From the NCBI GenBank assembly GCA_016124255.1, contig WGOB01000001.1, positions 1 through 56,558 of the forward strand: DNA of 56,558 bases. Reading direction: 5' to 3'. The notes below the pieces were generated by a model. That model was not told the origin of the DNA and did no database searches. It saw nothing but the letters and a program-made list of their open reading frames with translations. This DNA is from Alphaproteobacteria bacterium (GTDB lineage Bacteria > Pseudomonadota > Alphaproteobacteria > Caulobacterales > Aquidulcibacteraceae). The translations under genes were made by a program, and so were the position numbers. Shown piece by piece: positions 39,704-47,378 of the stretch (the stretch's first letter is position 1; every line of letters starts with the position of its first letter).

Positions 39704-40231
39704 TCATGCGGCGGCCCCGTATTTCGAGGGAATTTCGAACGGATCGGCCGCGCCGACGTCATGCCACGCGTGGCCTGCGCCGATGGCCTCCACCGCCTTC
39801 GTCATGCGCCCGCCCCGCCCGAGGGCGGCGTCTGCGAGCGCGACGATGCGCGTGTTCGGCCAGGCCGACGCCGACGCGCGGCGCAGCGTCCAGGCGATCT
39901 CGCCTTCGTCCGTATCCGGATTAAGCGCACAGGCGATGGTGTAGGCCGTGGCGGTCGAGCGCGAGATGCCGGCGTAGCAATGCACCAGAATCGGATCGGC
40001 GCGGTCCCAGTCGGCGACGAACTTGAGCACGTTCTCGACATGCGTCGCCATTGGCGGGACCTGGCCGGCGTAGAGTTCGGTGATGTCGTGGACGCCAAGG
40101 CGCAGGTGGCGCCCGACGCCGCCGCTGTCGGGAAACGGCGTGTCCGGATCAAGCAGGGATACGATGCGATCGAAGCGGCGCGCCGCGATCATGCCCGGCA
40201 CGCGGGCGAGGGAGCAGACGATGATGGCCAT
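39704..40231 (-). CDS. Tyrosine-phosphatase-like protein
   Basis: 175 aa, cysteine-based phosphatase fold. The P-loop is HCYAGISRS (C85-x5-R91), with a candidate general-acid Asp at about 49 in RLGVHDI. The preceding MAIIVCSLARVPGMI and RIVSLLDPD segments are typical of the DSP-like small bacterial class. It dephosphorylates either proteins or phospho-metabolites. Its ATG overlaps the upstream stop by one base (TAATG), so it is co-translated with the HD phosphohydrolase. The NrtR-like gene follows after a 16-nt gap. Confidence 0.82.
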   Translation of the reverse strand: MAIIVCSLARVPGMIAARRFDRIVSLLDPDTPFPDSGGVGRHLRLGVHDITELYAGQVPPMATHVENVLKFVADWDRADPILVHCYAGISRSTATAYTIACALNPDTDEGEIAWTLRRASASAWPNTRIVALADAALGRGGRMTKAVEAIGAGHAWHDVGAADPFEIPSKYGAAA

Positions 40232-40836
40232 TAGACTTTCTCGATCAGGGTCTTGAAGCGCGCCAGGAACGCGGCCTGGACGTCGCCCGTCGATTTCGGT
40301 TCAAGGCGCAGCGCAAAACCTCGCGGCGGCGCGCCGAAATACTTCTTGGCTTCCTTGTCGGTGAAGCCGGCGAGCTGCACCGCTTCGAAATAGGCGCAGA
40401 TGATGTCGGCGCGCTTGATCTGCGCCTTCACAATCTGCGGCAGCGCGGCGGGAAGGCCGAAGCGCAGATGCACGGCGGCTTCGAGCTTGGTCTCGAACGC
40501 CTTGTAGTCGAAGCCGAGGGCGGCTTTGAACGGCGAGATCATGTCCCCGATCACGTATTCGGGGGCGTCGTGGAGGAGCGCGGCCAGGCGCCAGCGCGCG
40601 GGCCAATCCGGCGCGAGCTTCACGCAGATGCGCTCCACCTCCAGCGAATGCTGCGCGACGGAGAAGGCGTGGGCGCCGGTGGTCTGCCCGTTCCAGCGCG
40701 CGACGCGGGCAAGGCCATGGGCTATGTCCTCGATCTCGACGTCGAACGGCGAGGGGTTGAGAAGGTCGAGCCGGCGCCCGGAGAGCATCCGCTGCCACGC
40801 GCGCGGCGCTTCGGGGGCGGGTTTCGGCTGGGGCAT
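40231..40836 (-). CDS. HD-domain phosphohydrolase (YfbR/5'-nucleotidase-like)
   Basis: 201 aa. Metal site residues: His63 in FSVAQHSLEV, His89-Asp90 in ALLHDAPEYVIGDMISPFK, and a later Asp near 143 (IKRADIICAYFE). This arrangement is that of YfbR and related dNMP 5'-nucleotidases, which remove 5'-phosphate from nucleoside monophosphates. First gene of the three-gene operon ending in a NrtR-like regulator. The start at 40836 lies 85 nt from the end of the LytTR gene. Exact substrate unknown. Confidence 0.85.
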   Translation of the reverse strand: MPQPKPAPEAPRAWQRMLSGRRLDLLNPSPFDVEIEDIAHGLARVARWNGQTTGAHAFSVAQHSLEVERICVKLAPDWPARWRLAALLHDAPEYVIGDMISPFKAALGFDYKAFETKLEAAVHLRFGLPAALPQIVKAQIKRADIICAYFEAVQLAGFTDKEAKKYFGAPPRGFALRLEPKSTGDVQAAFLARFKTLIEKV

Positions 40837-40921
40837 GGTGCTCGACTATAGGAGAGATTCCGTCGCGATGGGCGTTGGATCGCCCGCGGGGCGTGCAGGC
40901 TGGGGCGCCATCGGGCCGGCT

Positions 40922-41737
40922 TTAGGAAAGGGCGCTGCGATAGCGGCGCGAGCCGGCCAGGGTGCGCCCGTCGTCCAGGATGATGGTGACGTCTCCCGCG
41001 GGCGTCGGCGCAAGCGCCCGGACGCGGGCGCGGTTGACGAGGCGCGAGCGGTGGACGCGGGCGAAGCCGAGCGGGGCGAGCTTCGTTTCCCAGGCGAGCA
41101 GGGTGCCGCGGACGAGATGAGTGCGCGCCCCGGCGTGGAATTCGACATAATTGCCGGCCGCCTCCACCCAGGCGATCGCCGCGGGGTCAAGGAAGGCGGC
41201 GCCGGCGCCGTCTCGGATTTCGATGCGATCGGGGGTGGCGGGGAGGCGATGCGCGGCCAACTCCGCGCGCCAGCGGAAGAACCAGAAGAGTCCGGCGAGG
41301 GCGGCGTAGGTGAGCGCGTCCTTGCGCCACTCATAGACGAGCGCGAGCGGCAGCGAATTGGCGGCGAAATCGTAGGTCCGCCCGAAGGCGGCGTAGGCGG
41401 CGTTGCGGAGCCCGACCATGCCCGCGACATGCGCGAGGCTGAAGGGGATCGTCAGCGCCAGATGGATGGCGCCGGAGTGCGCGAGCCTTCCCGGACTCAG
41501 CGGGAAACGATCGATCGCCCAGGCGATGGCGGGCGCCAGGGCGACGATGAGGATGACAGACGAGACCTCCCAGGTGAGCGGCTCGATAAAGGCGAGCCGG
41601 TCGCCGCGCTGATCGGCCTCGATCACCGCCGAGCTGGCGTTTACGAGCGCGATCACGGCGCCCGCGGCCGCGATCAGCGCGATGGGCCCGGGCCTCCAAC
41701 GCCCGCCGTTCGTCACGCCCGCGCCGCCGCTCGTCAC
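40922..41737 (-). CDS. LytTR-family regulator with membrane N-terminus
   Basis: 271 aa from GTG 41737; GTG 41716 is also possible and neither has a strong ribosome site. Four hydrophobic helices (about 15-165; PIALIAAAGAVIALVNAS, SSVILIVALAPAIAWAIDRF, IHLALTIPFSLAHVAGMVGL, ALTYAALAGLFWFF) are followed by a LytTR DNA-binding domain (about 185-271): AIAWVEAAGNYVEFHAG, LVRGTLLAWETKL, FARVHRSRLVNRARV, LAGSRRYRSAL. Membrane-bound LytTR proteins of this build often control an adjacent gene. Here the acyltransferase is divergent, sharing a 104-nt region. Confidence 0.83.
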   Translation of the reverse strand: MTSGGAGVTNGGRWRPGPIALIAAAGAVIALVNASSAVIEADQRGDRLAFIEPLTWEVSSVILIVALAPAIAWAIDRFPLSPGRLAHSGAIHLALTIPFSLAHVAGMVGLRNAAYAAFGRTYDFAANSLPLALVYEWRKDALTYAALAGLFWFFRWRAELAAHRLPATPDRIEIRDGAGAAFLDPAAIAWVEAAGNYVEFHAGARTHLVRGTLLAWETKLAPLGFARVHRSRLVNRARVRALAPTPAGDVTIILDDGRTLAGSRRYRSALS

Positions 41738-41841
41738 CAGAGCCGCCCCGCTCGTCCCGCAGCGCCGCCGCGCGTGTCGCCGCGGTGGCGCGACGCCGCG
41801 CGCGGGGGAAGGAAAGGTGCGGCCATAGGGGAGACGCCGTG

Positions 41842-43054
41842 ATGAATTCGCCCGCCGGAGAGCGCCGCACCGACCTGGACTGGCTCCGGATCGGCGCCTT
41901 CGCGCTGCTGATCTTCTACCACATCGGCATGTTCTACGTGACCTGGGACTGGCACGTAAAATCGAGCCGTGCGGGGCCCGCGCTCGAGCCGCTGATGCTG
42001 GCGACCAATCCGTGGCGGCTGTTGCTCTTGTTTCATGATCTCCGGGGCGGCGACCCGGTTCATGGCCGACAAGATGAGCGCGGGCGCGTTCCTCGGCGCG
42101 CGGAGCTGGCGGCTCTTGCCGCCGCTGCTGTTCGCCGTCTTCGTGATCGTGCCGCCCCAGACCTATGTGGAGGTGGTCGCGCGCGGCTGGCAGGGCGATT
42201 GGGCGGCGTTCTATCCGCGCTACGTGTCCGCGTCGGGCGGGTGGACCTATCCGGACGGCGCCCGGCTGATCACGCCGACCTACAACCATGTGTGGTTCGT
42301 CGCGTACCTGCTCGTTTACACGCTCGCGCTCGCGGCGCTGCGGCCGCTTCTGAAGCGGGCGCCGCGTCTTTGCGGGCTCGTCGCAGGACCGGCGCTGATC
42401 CTCATCCCGTGGCTCTATCTCTTCGCCGTGCGGGCGCTCCTGTTTCCGCGGTTCGGCGAGACCCATGCGCTGGTCGATGATTGGGCCGCGCACGCGACGT
42501 ATTTCGCCGGCTTCCTGTTCGGCTACGCCATCGCCAAGCACGACGCGTTCTTCACGCAATGCGTACGGATGCGCCATGGCGCTCTGGCGCTGGCGATCGG
42601 CAGCTACGCTGTGCTGATATGGGCGTGGGCGACCTACAATCAGGGCGCCGCCCGGCCCCCGGCATGGGGCATGACGGCCGCCGCGGCGTTGCGCGAAATG
42701 CAGGCCTGGGCCGCGATCGTCGCCCTCATCGGCTTCGCGCATCGACATCTGCGCGGCGGCGGCGTGCGCACGCAATCGGCGCGACGCTATCTCACCGACG
42801 CGATCTTCCCGTTCTACCTGGTCCATCAGACGATCATCGTCGTCGCCGGCTGGCGCCTCGACAGCCTCGGGTTGCCGCTCTGGATCGAGGCGCCGGCGCT
42901 GATCGCCGCGACCATGGCGGGGTGCGTCGCGACCTATGAAATCGCCCGGCGGATCGCCTGGCTGCGGCCGGTTTTCGGGCTGAAGCGCCAGCCGCCGCCT
43001 GCAAAACAATTTGAACCGCGGGGCGACGAGGACCACATTAAGCGGGAGGCGTGA
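41842..43054 (+). pseudogene. Acyltransferase-3 family membrane protein, frameshifted
   Basis: Integral membrane O-acyltransferase (OpgC/NodX-like), 403 aa after correction. Frame 1 from ATG 41842 (GGGGAG 9 nt upstream) encodes DLDWLRIGAFALLIFYHIGM with the signature His, ending at NPWRLLLLF. At 42034-42036 (CAT) one extra base moves the rest into the next frame: ISGAATRFMADKMSAGAFLG and onward through eight or more TM helices to 43054. Removing the A at 42035 gives LLLLFLISGAATRFM, which fits the family. The second frame begins with ATG exactly at the break, so a truncated product could also be made. Sequence error or true mutation cannot be told apart. Confidence 0.8.
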
Positions 43055-43104
43055 GCGCGCCCGTCAGGGGCGCCTGGCTCTGCCGCCTCGCGGAGGACGT
43101 GATT

Positions 43105-43248
43105 GTGAGTTTCTGGCTGTTCGTGGCCGGGCTTGTCATCGTCATCGGGATCTTGAGCGTCATCGGCGCGATGATGGTGCGCAAGAACCCCGACACGGCC
43201 TGGGAAAAGCGAGAGGACCACCCGGTCATCGGGCACCACGACGTCTAG
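43105..43248 (+). CDS. Small single-pass membrane protein
   Basis: 47 aa from GTG 43105, which has GGAGG 8 nt upstream; an earlier GTG at 43051 overlaps the acyltransferase stop (GTGA) and would give 65 aa. One TM helix, FWLFVAGLVIVIGILSVIGA, then a charged tail MMVRKNPDTAWEKREDHPVI. No family recognised. Clear ribosome site and codon use support it as real; it may assist the upstream membrane enzyme. Confidence 0.6.
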   Translation: MSFWLFVAGLVIVIGILSVIGAMMVRKNPDTAWEKREDHPVIGHHDV

Positions 43249-43330
43249 GCGCCGGGCCGCCTGAGCCAGCCGCCCCTTGCGCCCAGCGGCGATGCAGGGT
43301 CTGATCCACGCGCGGATAGGAGTCCGCGCG

Positions 43331-43813
43331 ATGATCCACGTGCGCAAAGCTCAACATCGCGACAGCGAGCAGGTCGCGCGCCTGACGGCTGAGGCTGCAC
43401 GCGAGGCCGGCGCCGTCGGCACATCGCTCGACGTGGATCACGTCCGTCAGCACGGCATGGGCGGGCAGGCGCTGTTCGAGGCGTTTCTGGCGGAGGAGGC
43501 GCGCGGGCGCCCGCCGCTCGGCCTGGCCATCATCACCAAGGGCTATGACGTGCGCCGCGCGACCGCCACGGTGGTGCTGTGCGAACTCTACATCCGCCCG
43601 GAACAGCGGCGCACGGGCGCCGCGCGGGTGTTGATGAGCGCCGTGGCGCGCCGCGCCCAGGAGCTCGGCGCCCGCGAACTGCAGATCACCACCGGCATCG
43701 AGAACGAGGTGGCGCGGAAATTCTTCGCCGCGATCGGCGCGCACGAAAACCAGGCCGTGACGTTCATGATGACGGCCGACGGGATCGATTGGCTGGCCGC
43801 CGAGGGCCGCTGA
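43331..43813 (+). CDS. GNAT-family N-acetyltransferase
   Basis: 160 aa. IHVRKAQHRDSEQVARLTAE opens the fold; the acetyl-CoA site is VVLCELYIRPEQRRTGAARV (about 84-103; the usual R/Q-x-x-G-x-G/A loop is Q-R-R-T-G-A-A), then a LGARELQITTG strand and the closing ENEVARKFFAAIGAHE. It transfers an acetyl group to an unidentified amine. The start ATG 43331 has AGGAG 9 nt upstream. A 3-nt gap separates it from the following unknown gene, suggesting one transcript of four small genes. Confidence 0.82.
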   Translation: MIHVRKAQHRDSEQVARLTAEAAREAGAVGTSLDVDHVRQHGMGGQALFEAFLAEEARGRPPLGLAIITKGYDVRRATATVVLCELYIRPEQRRTGAARVLMSAVARRAQELGARELQITTGIENEVARKFFAAIGAHENQAVTFMMTADGIDWLAAEGR

Positions 43814-43816
43814 GGA

Positions 43817-44236
43817 ATGCTCGCCGAGCATGTCGACAAGGAGAGAATTTGGGCGCGGCTCCAGAACACCGAAGCGCGCGCAGCGCTTGACGCCATGTGG
43901 CTGGATGTAAGGCAAGCCGAGCCCGGCCGATCCGACCGCATTGGGCGGTTCTCCACGGACGCCGGAGAGAATTGGCGGGTCTACGCGATCGCGCCCAAGA
44001 AGCGCGAACCCGGAGAACCTGCGTTCTGGGAGAAGACTTTGTTCGATCCGCTCAAGGGCGAGCGCATCGTCTTCGCGCCGGCGATGATCGTCGCCTATTC
44101 CGACACTGACGTGATTTGGGCGGACGCTGCAGACGGCCGGGTGAACGCAGAACGCGCGGTTCGGCGGTGTGTCGCCGCCGTCGGCGAGTTGAGACAAACG
44201 GGTTGCAGTGCGCTATATTGGGGACGAGGCCAATGA
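43817..44236 (+). CDS. Hypothetical protein
   Basis: 139 aa, soluble. Helical N-terminus (VDKERIWARLQNTEARAALD), then RFSTDAGENWRVYAIAPKKR and a beta/helix C-terminus with VIWADAADGRVNAERAVRRC. No signal peptide, no known motif; Trp-rich. Its stop overlaps the next start (ATGA at 44233-44236), and it starts 3 nt after the acetyltransferase gene. Function unknown. Confidence 0.6.
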   Translation: MLAEHVDKERIWARLQNTEARAALDAMWLDVRQAEPGRSDRIGRFSTDAGENWRVYAIAPKKREPGEPAFWEKTLFDPLKGERIVFAPAMIVAYSDTDVIWADAADGRVNAERAVRRCVAAVGELRQTGCSALYWGRGQ

Positions 44237-44475
44237 TGCCCGATGCTTCCGCACCGTCGCCGACGAAGTTCCTGTCAGGCGTTGAGTACGAGGCGCTGCT
44301 GCGCAGCGACCCGGAACATTGGGCGCGCGTGGAAGCCGCTCGAGGCGAATACGAACCGGCGCCGGCACCTTTGGACAGCGATGTCGTCGGCAGAGAGGTC
44401 ATCCGCACCGGACCGACCCTCATCTCGCGCCTGTGGGGTCTCGTGGCGCGCCCGCTGTCGCGGCTCGGGTCCTGA
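44233..44475 (+). CDS. Hypothetical protein, translationally coupled
   Basis: 80 aa. MMPDASAPSPTKFLSGVEYE, LLRSDPEHWARVEAARGEY, then a hydrophobic/basic C-terminus LISRLWGLVARPLSRLGS that could be an amphipathic membrane helix. The ATGA overlap with the preceding gene is its main support, with matching codon use. No family recognised. Confidence 0.55.
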   Translation: MMPDASAPSPTKFLSGVEYEALLRSDPEHWARVEAARGEYEPAPAPLDSDVVGREVIRTGPTLISRLWGLVARPLSRLGS

Positions 44476-44506
44476 CTTGGCGCGACGCCCGTCAGTAGAT
44501 GCGCAG

Positions 44507-44800
44507 ATGGCTGCGCGCAGGCGCGCGGCCCACGCCATGCTCCCGATTCTTGGGACGTTCATTCTCATGGCCGCCGTGCTGATTCCTGAACGGCCATGGA
44601 AGGGCGCTGTCGTCGCGATCGTGGGCGGCGTCGCCGGCGTTTGGTGGGCGCGGATTCGGTATGTGGATCGGTCCCGGCTCACGCCGCTTGAGCAGATCGA
44701 CCAGATCGAGCGCGCGCTCGCCGTGTTCGCCTTTGTCGCGCTTGCGCTCGCCGAGGTCGTGGGCGTGATGGTGGACCAACACGTCTGGCCGTTCGGCTAG
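44507..44800 (+). CDS. Small hypothetical membrane protein
   Basis: 97 aa. Basic N-terminus MAARRRAAHA, then three hydrophobic segments (LPILGTFILMAAVLI, GAVVAIVGGVAGVWWARI, VFAFVALALAEVVGVMV) with an amphipathic LTPLEQIDQIERAL between. A TTG at 44477, 2 nt after the preceding stop, is an alternative start. Third member of the small unknown trio; ends 39 nt before a hairpin. Confidence 0.55.
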   Translation: MAARRRAAHAMLPILGTFILMAAVLIPERPWKGAVVAIVGGVAGVWWARIRYVDRSRLTPLEQIDQIERALAVFAFVALALAEVVGVMVDQHVWPFG

Positions 44801-44839
44801 AGCGTCTTCCGACCACATGCGATTGCTCTTCATCCGACT

Positions 44840-44862
44840 TTGGCGTCGCGGAGCGACTCCAA
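44840..44862. repeat. Hairpin between convergent genes (10-bp arms, one mismatch)
   Basis: TTGGCGTCGC (44840-44849), GGA, GCGACTCCAA (44853-44862). It stands 40 nt after the small membrane-protein gene and 17 nt before the end of the fabH2-like gene. It may serve as a bidirectional transcript end or be a REP relative. Confidence 0.5.
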
Positions 44863-44878
44863 TTGGACGAATGTTGAT

Positions 44879-46000
44879 CTAGGCGGCCTTGGCGACGAAG
44901 ATCGTGGCGGCGGAATAGCCGGCGCCGAACGCGCAGATCAGGCCGCGCTCGCCGGGTTTCAGATCATCGCTGTGCTTGTGGAAGGCGATGACCGCCCCCG
45001 CGCTCGAGGTGTTGGCGTATTCGTGCAGCACCGATGGGCTTTCGTCTTCGGTCGCTTCGCGGCCGAGGACGCGCTGCGAGATCAGGCGGATCATGTTGGA
45101 ATTGGCCTGGTGTAGCCACATGCGGCGCAGGAGGTTCGGCGCAAGGTTCAGTTCGGCCATGTGCGAGAGGATCATCTCCGACACGAGCGGCACCACTTCC
45201 TTGAACACCTTGCGGCCTTCCTGGACGAAGAGCTTGTCCGGCTTGCCCACGCCTTCGGGGTCGCAAATATTGAGGAAACCGTAATTGTTGCGGATGTTGT
45301 TGGAGAACTGGCTCTTCAGCTTCACGCCCAGCACGGCCCACGCGTGGGGCGGGGCGACGTCGGCGGCTTCCACCAGCACCGCCGTGCAGAGATCGCCGAA
45401 GATGAAATGGCTGTCGCGCGATTGGTGATTGTTGTGCGCCGAGGTGATCTCGGGGCTGACGACGAGCACAGATTTGGCGCGGCCGACGCGGACCATATCG
45501 ACGGCGGTGGCGATGCCGTAGGCGGCCGAGCCGCAGCCGCACACGAGATCGAACGCGTAGCCGCCGATGCCAAGCGCGTCCTGGATCTCGATGCCGATGG
45601 CGGGATAGGCGCGTTGCATGTTGGAGGCGGCGCAGATGACGGCGTCGACGTCGCGCGCGTCGCGTCCTGCGCGCGTCAGCGCGTCTTTCGCCGCGGCGAC
45701 CCCCATCTCGGCCATGATCGAGAGCTGCTCGTTGGGCCGATCGGGAATGCGCGGGTGCATGAAGTCGATGTCGAGGATACCCTCCTTATTCATGACGTAG
45801 CGCGACTTGATGCCGGACGCCTTCTCGATGAACTCGGTGCTCGAGAGCTCAAGCGCTTCAACGCGGCCCGCTGCGATCGCCTCGGCGTTCTCGCGATTAA
45901 AGCGTTCGGCGTAGGCGTTGTACGAGGCGACGAGTTCTTCGTTCGAGATCGAGAAGGGGGGCGTGAAAAGCCCCGTGGCGGAGATGGCGGCGGCGATCAC
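44879..46000 (-). CDS. Beta-ketoacyl-ACP synthase III, FabH2 (PA3286-like) type
   Basis: 373 aa, longer than classical FabH (about 320) and matching the Pseudomonas PA3286-type enzyme, which condenses medium-chain acyl-CoA with malonyl-ACP and so links beta-oxidation to fatty acid synthesis. Shared segments: FIEKASGIKSRYVM (58-71), SHFIFGD (197-203), SNNIRNNYGFLN (233-244), LFVQEGRKVFKEV (257-269). The active-site triad is visible: Cys156 in VCGCGSAA by alignment (Cys154 is a neighbour), His297 in WLHQAN, Asn330 in EYANTSSAGA. The enzyme is cytosolic. Its role fits the many acyl-CoA genes in this window. Directly repeated TCGGCCCA boxes lie just upstream. Confidence 0.88.
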   Translation of the reverse strand: MIAAAISATGLFTPPFSISNEELVASYNAYAERFNRENAEAIAAGRVEALELSSTEFIEKASGIKSRYVMNKEGILDIDFMHPRIPDRPNEQLSIMAEMGVAAAKDALTRAGRDARDVDAVICAASNMQRAYPAIGIEIQDALGIGGYAFDLVCGCGSAAYGIATAVDMVRVGRAKSVLVVSPEITSAHNNHQSRDSHFIFGDLCTAVLVEAADVAPPHAWAVLGVKLKSQFSNNIRNNYGFLNICDPEGVGKPDKLFVQEGRKVFKEVVPLVSEMILSHMAELNLAPNLLRRMWLHQANSNMIRLISQRVLGREATEDESPSVLHEYANTSSAGAVIAFHKHSDDLKPGERGLICAFGAGYSAATIFVAKAA

Positions 46001-46010
46001 GTGTCTATCC

Positions 46011-46048
46011 TTGTTCGGCCCAGCCTCGGCCCAATCTTGTTCGGCCCA
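46011..46048. repeat. Three short direct repeats upstream of the fabH2-like gene
   Basis: TCGGCCCA occurs at 46015-46022, 46026-46033 and 46041-46048; the first and third are part of the 12-mer TTGTTCGGCCCA (46011-46022, 46037-46048). They lie 11-48 nt upstream of the start codon on the minus strand, overlapping where a ribosome site or promoter should be. Could be regulator boxes or slippage-derived. Confidence 0.5.
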
Positions 46049-46161
46049 ATCCTGGTCGCCTTAGCGTCGGCCGCAGCTCAAGATGCTGGCGGCGCGTCTG
46101 CATGGCGCTTCGCCATTAGCGGCCGACGCCGCAAGACCGCAAGCCCGCACGTGCGCGGACG

Positions 46162-46395
46162 TCAATTCTTGCGCGGCGGTTTGGTGGAGGGACGATAGGC
46201 GCGCGCCGTCAGAATCTGCTCGCGCACCTCGCGCATGCAGGTCTCGTCGTAGGTGGGATTGTCCGGCGGCGAGTCCTCGTCGACGCACGCCGCGCGCACG
46301 GCCGCTTCCAGTTCGCGCGATTGCGACGACTGGCAGCTCAACACGCCGGCGCATGCCGTCATCGCCGCAAGGGAAATCAACACAGTTCTCATCAT
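46162..46395 (-). CDS. Small lipoprotein
   Basis: 77 aa. Signal peptide MMRTVLISLAAMTACAGVLS with lipobox VLSC; the mature part QSSQSRELEAAVRAACVDED then TYDETCMREVREQIL has two Cys 18 residues apart, probably a disulphide-linked helical pair, and a basic tail. Too short for a family call. A gap of about 160 nt to the fabH2-like gene contains only the direct repeats. Confidence 0.58.
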   Translation of the reverse strand: MMRTVLISLAAMTACAGVLSCQSSQSRELEAAVRAACVDEDSPPDNPTYDETCMREVREQILTARAYRPSTKPPRKN

Positions 46396-46474
46396 CGGCG
46401 CATGTCTCCCCGAGGCTCCCGGCCTCTCTTAGCCAAGCACGGCGTGCGCGGCCAGCCGCGGCGCTGATGGCGCG

Positions 46475-47281
46475 CTAGGCCGGCAACGGCAAGATCAACC
46501 AATCGGGCGGCGCAAGTTGGGCAGGGAAGCCCTCGATTGTGAGCGCCTCTGGCGCCGCCAGCGCGCGATCGAGGCGCAAAAGCGCAAGAGCCGTTCCGGA
46601 ACCCGCGGCGCGCACATCGCCGATCTCCACGCCGGCGGCCAGGACGGGCGCGCCCTTCGCGGGGGGATCGGCGACGCGCAGCCGGCAAAATTTGCGGCGG
46701 GTGGTGGCGCGGCGCTTCATCCGGGAGACGTTCTCCTGTCCGATGAAGCAGCCCTTGTCGAACGCGACGCCGTGGAGCTCCTCGAACAGCGCCTCCAGGG
46801 CGAAAACCTCGTCGGGTTCGGCGTCCTCCGCGAGGTCCGGAACGCCAAGCGCCAGGCAGTGGGAGCGGTAGGGCGCGGCGTCTCCGGCGGGCGCGGCCGG
46901 CCCGATCCGACGCCAGCCGAGCGCGGGGAGGCGCGGGTCGGGCGCCGCGCCAGGCGCACCAGGCGCCGCGAGGTCCGCATAGACCGCGCACCGGTCGGAG
47001 ATGTCAGCGATCTCAACCTGGGCGCGTAGCTTATACATGGACAGGCGCCGCACGAGATCGGCGGCGCGGGCGCGGGGGACGTCGAGCAAGACCCCGTCGC
47101 CTTCGCGCCAGACGAGAAAATCGCAAGTCACTTTCCCCTGCGGGGAGAGCAGGCCGGCATATGTGACGGGGGACTGATCGAGCCGGGCGAGTTCTTGGGT
47201 GACGAGGGTGTTGAGGAACGGGCGGGCGTCCGGGCCGGCTGCCCGGATGACGGCGCGATCGAGAACCAGGGCGGCGAACAT
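46475..47281 (-). CDS. ygfZ: YgfZ/GcvT-type folate-binding protein
   Basis: 268 aa. Folate-dependent protein used in assembly or repair of certain iron-sulfur enzymes. GcvT-like fold with RPFLNTLVTQEL (about 20-31), YAGLLSPQGKVTCDFLVWRE (about 40-59) and the diagnostic motif KGCFIGQENVSRMKRR (about 174-189; Cys in K-G-C-x-I-G-Q-E). The start at 47281 (MFAALVLDRAVIR) fits the family N-terminus; an upstream in-frame Met only adds Arg-rich sequence. It is divergent from the GT9 gene. Confidence 0.88.
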   Translation of the reverse strand: MFAALVLDRAVIRAAGPDARPFLNTLVTQELARLDQSPVTYAGLLSPQGKVTCDFLVWREGDGVLLDVPRARAADLVRRLSMYKLRAQVEIADISDRCAVYADLAAPGAPGAAPDPRLPALGWRRIGPAAPAGDAAPYRSHCLALGVPDLAEDAEPDEVFALEALFEELHGVAFDKGCFIGQENVSRMKRRATTRRKFCRLRVADPPAKGAPVLAAGVEIGDVRAAGSGTALALLRLDRALAAPEALTIEGFPAQLAPPDWLILPLPA

Positions 47282-47378
47282 GCCGCCAGAGATAAGGCCT
47301 GCACGGCGCCGCCGCCAAATCCCGCGGGCGCCAAGTCTTGGCAAGCGTGGAGGGCGCCCCTAAAGCGCAGGCCCGCGC

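Noticed and set aside
41738-43036. Long minus-strand extension upstream of the LytTR gene
   Set aside because: This part lies opposite the acyltransferase and is low-complexity Arg/Pro-rich; the hydrophobic LytTR protein begins near 41737.
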